Shown piece after piece: positions 53,632 to 61,269 of a DNA stretch of 64,000 nt. The notes under the pieces are model-generated. The model ran no database searches. It saw nothing but the letters and a program-made list of their open reading frames with translations, and had not been told where the DNA came from. The first letter of the stretch is position 1; each line of letters starts with the position of its first letter. The translations under genes were made by a program, and so were the position numbers. Source of the DNA: Hyphomicrobiales bacterium (GTDB taxonomy: Bacteria > Pseudomonadota > Alphaproteobacteria > Rhizobiales > Rhizobiaceae); contig UEIF01000018.1 in assembly GCA_900468805.1 (NCBI GenBank), positions 1-64,000 of the forward strand, written 5' to 3'.

Positions 53632-53790
53632 CCCTTTATCGAAAAGGCGGTCACCGGCGGCGGAGTGCCTGAAAATATGACAAGCGCGTTCGAACAGAAT
53701 TCCTTTGTGGAAGTTATTCACTCTGGCGCCCCGTTCTGACTGAACGCGCGTTGCATACAATGCGTTGCATGCCAACAAATGAGGGGCACG

Positions 53791-55731
53791 ATGACACCTG
53801 ACGTAAAGACGTCGCACACCCCGATGATGGAGGGGCGATATCGGCTGCTCGTGGAGGCAATTACCGACTATGCTATCTATATGCTCGACACAGATGGTTA
53901 TGTCAGCAGCTGGAATTCGGGAGCGCAACGCTCGAAAGGGTACCGCGAAGACGAAATCCTCGGAGAGCATTTCTCCCGTTTTTACCTTCCCGAAGACCGC
54001 GACGCAGGCCTGCCTGCGCGGGCCTTGGCGACCGCAGCATCCGAAGGGCGTTTCGAAAGTGAAGGCTGGCGCGTACGCAAGGACGGGACGCCCTATTGGG
54101 CTCATGTGGTGATAGACGCGATCCGAGATCCCGCGGGCCAGCTGTTGGGGTTTGCCAAGATTACCCGCGACCTTTCCGAACGGAAGCTCGCCGAAGCGGA
54201 ATTAAAGCGCAGCGCGGAGCAGTTCCGGCTTCTGGTGCAGGGTGTAACGGACTACGCCATCTACATGTTGGACCCCTCGGGTCACGTCGCCAGCTGGAAC
54301 GCCGGGGCGCAGCGCATCAAGGGCTACTCGCCCGAGGAGATCATTGGGCAACATTTTTCAAATTTCTATACTGAGGATGACAAGGCGATCGGCCTCCCCA
54401 CAACGGCGCTGGACGTCGCCGCAAAGGATGGCCGCTTCGAGAGGGAAGGCTGGAGGCTGCGCAAAGACGGAAGCCGTTTCTGGGCGAGTGTGATTATCGA
54501 CGCCATCCGCGACAATGATGGGACCTTGCTCGGTTTCGCCAAGGTGACGCGCGACATCACGGAGAAGAAAGAGGCCCAGCGGGCGCTCGAGCAGGCAAGG
54601 GAGGAACTCTTCCAGGCACAGAAGATGGAAGCGGTGGGCCAACTCACCGGTGGCATCGCTCACGACTTCAACAACCTGCTGATGGCCGTGCTCGGCAGTC
54701 TGGAGATCGCCCATAAACGGGCCCTGCAAGGTCATGATGTTATCCCGTTGATCGAGAACGCGATCAAGGGCGCGCAGCGGGGGGCCTCGCTGACGCAGCG
54801 GATGCTTGCGTTTTCGAGGAAGCAGGAGCTGAAGCTCGAGCCGGTCGACGTTGTTGATCTCGTGCGCGGGATGACAGACCTGTTCCAGCGCTCGATCGGC
54901 CCCTCCATCATGATCGAGACCAACTTTCCACTGATCATGCCGAAGGCTCTCACGGATGCTAACCAGCTTGAAGGCGCGCTGCTCAATCTTGTCGTTAACG
55001 CCCGCGACGCGATGCTCAGCGGTGGGTCGCTGGTAATTGCCGCCAAGGCGCGCGAACTCAAACATGGTGAAGTCCCCGACCTCAAGGCAGGCAGGTACAT
55101 TTGCCTGTCTGTCAGGGATGAGGGGGACGGCATGGATACGGAGACACTCGCCAAGGCCGCCGCGCCTTTTTTCACTACGAAGGGCGTCGGCAAAGGGACC
55201 GGCTTGGGGCTTTCGATGGTACAGGGCCTGATGGCGCAATCGGGCGGCAAGTTGGGCCTGAAATCGGAGCAGGGGCGAGGCACGACGGCTGAGCTCTGGC
55301 TGCCGCAGGCTGAAGCGGCGGTGGTAGAACCGAAGCCGCCGGATCAGCCGGCGCCGCAAGATCAGAACGTAAATCCTCTCACTGTGCTTGCGGTCGACGA
55401 TGACCCGCTGGTGCTGATGAACACCGTACTCATGCTTGAAGATCTGGGACACAGACCCCTCCAGGCCCAGTCTGGAGATGAAGCGCTCCGGATGCTGTCC
55501 GAGAGGCCGGAGATTGGGTTGGTGATCACCGACCAAGCCATGCCGGTCATGACAGGTTCGCAGCTTGCAGCGAAGATCAGAGAAAATGGCCTTCGGGTCC
55601 CGGTCATTCTGGCGACGGGTTATGCGGAGCTGCCGGACAGCGGCGATCCCGGCCTCCCGAGGCTGGCCAAGCCCTTCACTCAGGCTCAGCTGGCGTCAGC
55701 GTTGGCCGAAGCGGCAAAAGAGACGCGATAA
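53791..55731 (+). CDS. Hybrid sensor kinase: PAS-PAS-HisKA-HATPase-REC
   Basis: 646 residues, cytoplasmic. Two PAS domains (about 12-125 and 140-260) are close internal duplicates (VEAITDYAIYMLDTDGYVSS / VQGVTDYAIYMLDPSGHVAS). Kinase core: GQLTGGIAHDFNNLLMAVLG (phospho-His), NLVVNARDAM (N), VRDEGDGMD, GTGLGLSMVQG. Receiver: AVDDDPLVLMNTVLMLEDLG, VITDQAMPVMTG (Asp), PVILATGYAE, KPF. GAGGGGCACG precedes ATG 53791; ATG 53779 is in frame. The duplicated PAS pair suggests heme, flavin or small-ligand sensing. No separate response regulator nearby. Intact. Confidence 0.93.
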   Translation: MTPDVKTSHTPMMEGRYRLLVEAITDYAIYMLDTDGYVSSWNSGAQRSKGYREDEILGEHFSRFYLPEDRDAGLPARALATAASEGRFESEGWRVRKDGTPYWAHVVIDAIRDPAGQLLGFAKITRDLSERKLAEAELKRSAEQFRLLVQGVTDYAIYMLDPSGHVASWNAGAQRIKGYSPEEIIGQHFSNFYTEDDKAIGLPTTALDVAAKDGRFEREGWRLRKDGSRFWASVIIDAIRDNDGTLLGFAKVTRDITEKKEAQRALEQAREELFQAQKMEAVGQLTGGIAHDFNNLLMAVLGSLEIAHKRALQGHDVIPLIENAIKGAQRGASLTQRMLAFSRKQELKLEPVDVVDLVRGMTDLFQRSIGPSIMIETNFPLIMPKALTDANQLEGALLNLVVNARDAMLSGGSLVIAAKARELKHGEVPDLKAGRYICLSVRDEGDGMDTETLAKAAAPFFTTKGVGKGTGLGLSMVQGLMAQSGGKLGLKSEQGRGTTAELWLPQAEAAVVEPKPPDQPAPQDQNVNPLTVLAVDDDPLVLMNTVLMLEDLGHRPLQAQSGDEALRMLSERPEIGLVITDQAMPVMTGSQLAAKIRENGLRVPVILATGYAELPDSGDPGLPRLAKPFTQAQLASALAEAAKETR

Positions 55732-55810
55732 AGACCGGCAGTGAGACCGGCAGGTGGGGCAAAGTGCTGATGATTGCGAAGCAGGCTCACGCAAGACGAA
55801 GGACGCAAGC

Positions 55811-56980
55811 ATGACGGATCTGACAATTCGACATCGCACGACGTACAGCTACTCTGAGAACATTCACCTCGCGCCGCACCGACTGATGCTTCGACCACGC
55901 GAGGGGAGCGAGCTAAAACTCGTGAACCACGACGTGTCGATTTTTCCGGAAGCGCAGATCAGCTGGTCAACGGATGTCTTCGGTAACGCTGTCGCCATGG
56001 CAACTTTCGACGGGCCGATCAACCGCCTCGTTATCGATAGCCATGCCAGTGTCGATCTGGTTGCTTCTGCATGGCCTGTCTACGACATCACAGCCGCAGC
56101 CGCGCGCTACCCCTTTCTCTACTCGGCCGATGATTGGACAGATCTTGGCGCCCTAGCCGCGCCCGGATACGTTGATCGTGCTGGGCGGCTCCGGGCGTGG
56201 GCGCAGGGCTTTGTCGCGCGTCAGCCGACTGACACGCTTTCGCTTCTACAAGATCTCAACGCCGGGATTTCCGCGTGGATCTCATACCAAAGTCGCGAAG
56301 ACGAAGGGACCCAGACTCCGGTCGAAACACTTGCTCGGACACTGGGCTCCTGCCGCGACCTCGCAGTTCTGTTTGTGGAAGCGTGCCGTTGTCTCGGGTT
56401 CGGTGCCCGGCTGGTTTCGGGTTATCTATCGGATGTGGAACGAAGCATCGGGTCGTCTGATCGGGGCTCAACCCATGCATGGTCGGAAATTTTTCTTCCA
56501 GGCGCCGGTTGGATCGCCTTCGATCCCACGAATCGCAAGATGGGTGGTCACAACCTGATCCCGGTTGCTATCGGGCGAAACATCGATCAGATCATTCCTG
56601 TGGCAGGAAGTTTTGTCGGACCATCGGACGCGTTTCTTTCGATGGAAGTGGAGATCGACGTTGTGTCCCGCAGCGGCCCGGCCCAAAAGACCTCCGATAG
56701 CCCGGAATACGATCGGAGATCAGCAACCTCAGCCGCCGGCGGTGGGAGGTCTATTCCAGGAGAAGCGTGCGCGTTCGCGGAAAGCTCCAATGGTGATCGA
56801 TGGTTTCTTGAGCATGACGTTGTTACGGGCGGACAGGTTGTCATCCATCGCGCCAACCTCGCTTCCGGCGGTACCGAAACAAGAACGTCCGTGTCGCAGT
56901 TCCTCCAAGCTGCCGGTGATCATCCCGAAGGTCGGGCGCTGCGTGAGGCCCTTGACGACTTCGCTCCTCAAAGGGACTAG
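55811..56980 (+). CDS. Transglutaminase-like protease-fold protein with extra C-terminal domain
   Basis: 389 residues. Bacterial transglutaminase N-domain (LTIRHRTTYSYSENIHLAPH, RLMLRPREGSEL), catalytic core Cys (LGSCRDLAVLFVEACR), His (STHAWSEIFLPGAG) and Asp (WIAFDPTN). A linker after residue 285 leads to a 75-residue C-terminal domain (AFAESSNGDRWFLEHDVVTG, VVIHRANLASGG) that also exists alone at 27642. Such proteins may be peptidases or amidases. ATG 55811; weak ribosome site. Intact; an unusual fusion. Confidence 0.88.
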   Translation: MTDLTIRHRTTYSYSENIHLAPHRLMLRPREGSELKLVNHDVSIFPEAQISWSTDVFGNAVAMATFDGPINRLVIDSHASVDLVASAWPVYDITAAAARYPFLYSADDWTDLGALAAPGYVDRAGRLRAWAQGFVARQPTDTLSLLQDLNAGISAWISYQSREDEGTQTPVETLARTLGSCRDLAVLFVEACRCLGFGARLVSGYLSDVERSIGSSDRGSTHAWSEIFLPGAGWIAFDPTNRKMGGHNLIPVAIGRNIDQIIPVAGSFVGPSDAFLSMEVEIDVVSRSGPAQKTSDSPEYDRRSATSAAGGGRSIPGEACAFAESSNGDRWFLEHDVVTGGQVVIHRANLASGGTETRTSVSQFLQAAGDHPEGRALREALDDFAPQRD

Positions 56981-57948
56981 GTGGGGATGCGCCGTCATGT
57001 GAACTGCCTGAGCTGAACGCGGGATCGTGTTCACCGGACCTATCTCGCAAGCGGGCCGCTGAAGCTGAGCCCGTCCTGCTTGCGGTGGAGCATTCAGCAG
57101 CTTGCTCTTCAATTTCGTCGAGCTGCTGCGACGCCCGTACGCCCCCGGCGTGCCCCCTGGAAGGACTGCAGGATTGGCGAGAGCCACGATCTTAACTTCG
57201 GCAGCCACCTCTTGGTAATCGGCCCGGTTCGGTAGTTCGCGGATCACCGACCCAGCCATGACACTGGTCATCACCGCACTCGCGACGCAGCTTTTCCATC
57301 CAGAAATGCAGACCACGGTTAGCTGCCTCTCGTTGTAAGGCTCGTCGAGAACGGCGTCGGACATCTGGTTCCGCTCGACCTATGCTTTCCTGCGCGCCGC
57401 TTGTCGGAACGATAGAGAGGGATGGACCCAAGCTCTGGATCGGCACGGATCGATTGCGCAGTTCATTTCGTAAAGTCAGTGATCACGAGAGGCGGTTTTC
57501 CTTGATGGCGCCAGGTGCCGTGACACGGTGAGGCGGCGACGCACGTGGTGCCCGGCATCTTCGAGCATCATCGCAAGCATGTGGGCGATCAAAAACTCAT
57601 CTTCGGCAATGACATTCAGAGCCATCTAGAGGTTCACTTCCGCTACACTGACCGGCTGCTTGTCAAGTGTGTCGCGCCGACCCCCTGCGAGGCTCTGCAG
57701 CTCGGCGACGGCTCCTGGGGACTGAGAGCCGGTCCTCGAACGACAGAAATGATCGCTGAGACCCAAGTTGTTCGCGAGCGAGGGCAGATCAAAAACCGCG
57801 TGAACTGCTATCTCCACTTGCCGGGATAGGGCAGGATTTTCGTTTTTTCGATAAGCGGAAATGCGACGAAAGGCCGCCGTCCTCGGTCCGCTTGGAACAA
57901 GCGCGTGATTTGCCCTTTACTAGGGAGATACCGACGTCCAAGTCTCAG
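56981..57948. other. No firmly supported gene
   Basis: A minus frame from 57364 begins MSDAVLDEPYNERQLTVVCI, SGWKSCVASAVMTSVMAGSV, IRELPNRADYQEVAAEVKIV, which looks protein-like, but it runs on into the transglutaminase 3' end and has only a weak site; it may be a frameshifted hypothetical gene (about 57364-57120). The plus frame 57545-57829 has no recognised features. Confidence 0.35.
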
Positions 57949-58848
57949 ATGGGATCAAATTTGGAAGCGCCGCCCCTTCAGCGAAAACTTGCCGCCATCC
58001 TTGCCGCCGACGTCGAGGGCTACTCTCGCCTCATGCATCTGGACGAGGAACGCACACTGGCGATGCTGACTGCCCATCGGGCCGTGGTGGACGCATTGAT
58101 CGAAAGCGCGAACGGCCAGATATTCGGAACGGCGGGCGACAGTGTCCTGGCAGAGTTTCCAAGCGTCGTGGAAGCATTCAACTGCGCAATCGCCATCCAG
58201 TTGGCCATCGCCCAAGCAAACGTCGATGTCGCGCCGGACAGCCAAATGAACTTTCGCATCGGCATCAATGTGGGTGACGTCATGGTCAAGAACGGGGACA
58301 TTTTTGGTGACGGCGTCAACATTGCCGCGCGCCTGGAAGCCCTAGCAGATATTGGCGGAATCTGTGTGACACGAGGTGTGCGCGATCACATTCGCGACCG
58401 TGTGAACGCCAAATTCGACGACCTCGGAGAGCATACGGTCAAGAATATTGCGCGTCCTGTGCGCGTCTTCAAGGTTCTGTTTGACCCAAGCTACGAGCCG
58501 CAACTGGCGGCGAAGGCTCCGAGCGAGGGGCAGGGCGAGGATGTCACCTTGCAAACCGATGACGATCAGACCGAAATTGCTTTTTGGGAATCGATCCGCG
58601 AAGACGACGATGGAACCGAATTGAGACTTTATCTCGGGCGTTATCCGGAAGGCGTCTTCTCGAATCTCGCCAAGGCGCGTCTTGAGCGTGACCTGACCCC
58701 GCCCGAGGATCCGGCCGTAGAAGTTTCCTTCTGGGAAAGCGTGCGCGACACCGAGAATGTTGAAATGATCAAAGCCTATCTTGAGCGCTACCCGAACGGA
58801 AAATTTGCCCGCCTCGCTGAAATTCTCGTTGATCAAAATAACGCCTGA
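57949..58848 (+). CDS. Class III adenylate/guanylate cyclase with two C-terminal repeats
   Basis: 299 residues. Cyclase homology domain about 10-180: RKLAAILAADVEGYSRLMHL (first metal Asp), GQIFGTAGDSVLAEFPSVVE (second Asp), FRIGINVGDVMVKNGDIFGD and GVNIAARLEALADIGGICVT. After residue 205 come two copies of a roughly 45-residue repeat: FWESIREDDDGTELRLYLGR with YPEGVFSNLAKARLERD, and FWESVRDTENVEMIKAYLER with YPNGKFARLAEIL, a helical repeat seen in rhizobial cyclases and caspase-like proteins. Start uncertain: ATG 57949 or an in-frame TTG 57892. Soluble. Confidence 0.9.
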   Translation: MGSNLEAPPLQRKLAAILAADVEGYSRLMHLDEERTLAMLTAHRAVVDALIESANGQIFGTAGDSVLAEFPSVVEAFNCAIAIQLAIAQANVDVAPDSQMNFRIGINVGDVMVKNGDIFGDGVNIAARLEALADIGGICVTRGVRDHIRDRVNAKFDDLGEHTVKNIARPVRVFKVLFDPSYEPQLAAKAPSEGQGEDVTLQTDDDQTEIAFWESIREDDDGTELRLYLGRYPEGVFSNLAKARLERDLTPPEDPAVEVSFWESVRDTENVEMIKAYLERYPNGKFARLAEILVDQNNA

Positions 58849-59010
58849 ACGGCACTACCGCGGCATTATTTGCGAAAGTACCAAATAGGGGCTCAGACGC
58901 GATGACAGGAAATAAGCGAAGTGCGAACCCGGCAAAAGCAAGGCATACGTGCGTGGAGCCACCTTTCGCGTCTCGTTTCTGATCGCTATCGCTCCGATGA
59001 ATACACTGTA

Positions 59011-61269
59011 TCAACTCTCGATGCGCGTTATGGCGGTCGGCTCGTTCAGGATTGCAAAAGCCAGGTTGGCATCGACCGACCGTCCTGACGCCGACATCTC
59101 GGTCGACAACAAACCGTTCCGACAGCTGCGATTGTCATCCCATCCCGGATGATTGACGACGGGATAAAGACATAGCCCCTCCATCGGCACGCCGACCAGC
59201 ATGGCCGCGTTTACCTCTGCCGATACGTAGCGGAACCAGGCGGCGCGGCGGTCGCCCTCAATACCGGTCTCGGCGATCAGGATCGGCCTGCCATAGCGCG
59301 CGAAGGTTTCGGTCAGGATGCGGCTGAGCGGCTTGTAAAACGGCTGGCCAATGTCGATCGGCGGACCGCCATGTATCCACTGATTGTTGAAATAGTAATT
59401 GACACCGACAATATCGAGATAGCGGCCTTTTCCGCCGATCTGAGGCCAAATCCGCCCGGAAATCAGATCCCAACCCTGAAACTGCGATTGCCTATGGCCT
59501 TCCGCAACACCTGCTTCCCATGGGCGTGATGGGTCCACCACGACATTGATGACCGGATCGCAATGAACGAAACGGGCGCGTGGTTCGATGCAAAGGATTG
59601 CTTCCATGGCGGCGATTGCGGCGCGGGCCAGTTGAACCTTGAGCTCGAACCCTCGGCCGGTGGCGAACGGGTTTAGATATGCCGCGTCACCGCCACCCCA
59701 GGAAAAGAATGAGATCTCGTTGACCGGGCAATAAAAGGGGATCTCGTCACTGCTCTCTCGCACCATCCTCGCGCAAGCGCCGGCAAAGGTCGCAAAACGA
59801 TCGACGAAGTTCGGAGACCAGATGTCGACACCGTCCGGATAGCCGTAATGCAGCAGGTCCCAGATGACCTGTGTCCCGGTTTGCCTGGCTGCGTCCAGCA
59901 TGGGAAGGACACTCGACCAATCGTAGCTGCCGCCCTTGTCGATCAGGTGCCAGCGGAAGCCGTCGCGCACGGTGCGGATGCCGAAAACGCGGAGCTGGCG
60001 ATAGTCCCGGGCGGCCCAGCGGTCGTGCCCGATGGCGGCAATCATGTCGAGGCGGCGGCCGATGCGTTCGTCGTCACGGGCCCGCAGACGATGGGTCGAG
60101 CATTCGAAGCCGCCCATCAGAAACGATCTGAAAATGCCGCTCGGTTGCGCAGCGTTCCGCTCTGCAAGAACCTCCGAAAACAGTTGCTGCCACCGCAAAA
60201 GGACGGCTTGAACCGAATAGCTGGTTTCGACCTTGCGGCGCAGAGAGAGACCCAGCGAGCGGCGAAGATCCTCGTTGTCTATGAGCTGGCGGATTTTGCC
60301 AGCAACGGTTGCCGCATCGTTATAGGGAACGAATATCCCAGACACTCCGTCGTCGATCTGCTCGCAGGCGCCGTTGTCCGCTGTCGCTATCACCGGCAGG
60401 GCAGCGGCACCGGCTTCGGCGATGACGTGCGGCATGCCTTCGCCGCGCGACAGCCAGACGAAGATGTCGAGAGAAGATAGAAGGTCGGGAATGTCTTTGC
60501 GGTCGCCCAAGAACTGCAGCTTGTTTTCAAGCCGCAGCCGGCGCGCGAGATCCTTCAGTCCGTCGGCATATTCCGGCATGAAGGCATCAGGGCCGCCGAC
60601 CACGAGGAAGCGGGCGTGATGATTGTGTTCAGCCACGAGGGCGGCTGCTTCAATGAAATCCTCGACATTCTTCTTCCGATCAAGCCGGCCGACCCAACCG
60701 ATCAAGACGTTATCGGCAGTCAGACCAAGCCGAGACCGCGTCGCGGCGCGGTTCCGAGGGTCGAATGTCGCCAGGTCGACCATGGATGGTATTTCGACGG
60801 CGTGACTTTCGCGTCCAGGCATACGGGAGGCGGCCGCGTCGCGGATGGAACGGCAGACGCCGACGTAGCGGGTGGTCAGGTGCTTTGGTCCTGCCAGAGC
60901 CTCAGCAACCAAGCCGCCATGCTCGATCAGCGGCGGGCGCAGATGCAGTCGTTCGAGCGCCGGATAGATGTCGGCGACGTTTTGGCAGGATATGACGATG
61001 TCATACCCGGCAATTTTGCTGGCCAGATAATCGACCGTGTCTTCGAATGAAAGCGCGTACGGCTTCGTATCGACGTCAACGCCGAGCGCGCGAAGCTGCT
61101 CATGCGTCTGCTCGGGCATTCCGTCCTTGCGAAAACAGGCAACGACATCAATCCGGTAGACAAGGGGATCGAGGTGTTCGGCCAAAAGCCGGACTTCCGT
61201 CTCTTCGCCGCCGACCACCAGCCACGCGAAAACGAACAGGATACGGACGGGTGCAGGCTCTGGTATCAT
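59011..61269 (-). CDS. GT4 glycosyltransferase fused to a clan-A glycoside hydrolase
   Basis: 752 residues in one frame. Residues about 10-375 are a GT-B, GT4-type transferase: VLIGWVGRLDRKKNVEDFIE, ARFLVVGGPD, LQFLGDRKDIPDLLSSLDIF, SRGEGMPHVIAEAGAAALPV (EX7E-type). Residues 385-735 are a TIM-barrel hydrolase resembling GH1/GH5 relatives: MGGFECSTHRLRARDDERIG, VRDGFRWHLID, QVIWDLLHYGYPDG, acid/base in FYCPVNEISFFSWGG, nucleophile in PILIAETGIEG. No signal peptide, so cytoplasmic. Its ATG overlaps the stop of the upstream gene by 4 bp. It could build and trim a glycan or activate an acceptor. Fusion looks real: no internal ribosome site at the joint. Confidence 0.88.
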   Translation of the reverse strand: MIPEPAPVRILFVFAWLVVGGEETEVRLLAEHLDPLVYRIDVVACFRKDGMPEQTHEQLRALGVDVDTKPYALSFEDTVDYLASKIAGYDIVISCQNVADIYPALERLHLRPPLIEHGGLVAEALAGPKHLTTRYVGVCRSIRDAAASRMPGRESHAVEIPSMVDLATFDPRNRAATRSRLGLTADNVLIGWVGRLDRKKNVEDFIEAAALVAEHNHHARFLVVGGPDAFMPEYADGLKDLARRLRLENKLQFLGDRKDIPDLLSSLDIFVWLSRGEGMPHVIAEAGAAALPVIATADNGACEQIDDGVSGIFVPYNDAATVAGKIRQLIDNEDLRRSLGLSLRRKVETSYSVQAVLLRWQQLFSEVLAERNAAQPSGIFRSFLMGGFECSTHRLRARDDERIGRRLDMIAAIGHDRWAARDYRQLRVFGIRTVRDGFRWHLIDKGGSYDWSSVLPMLDAARQTGTQVIWDLLHYGYPDGVDIWSPNFVDRFATFAGACARMVRESSDEIPFYCPVNEISFFSWGGGDAAYLNPFATGRGFELKVQLARAAIAAMEAILCIEPRARFVHCDPVINVVVDPSRPWEAGVAEGHRQSQFQGWDLISGRIWPQIGGKGRYLDIVGVNYYFNNQWIHGGPPIDIGQPFYKPLSRILTETFARYGRPILIAETGIEGDRRAAWFRYVSAEVNAAMLVGVPMEGLCLYPVVNHPGWDDNRSCRNGLLSTEMSASGRSVDANLAFAILNEPTAITRIES

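Noticed and set aside
54358-55536. 392-codon minus-strand open frame
   Set aside because: Antisense shadow of the hybrid kinase; composition is that expected opposite a GC-rich coding strand.
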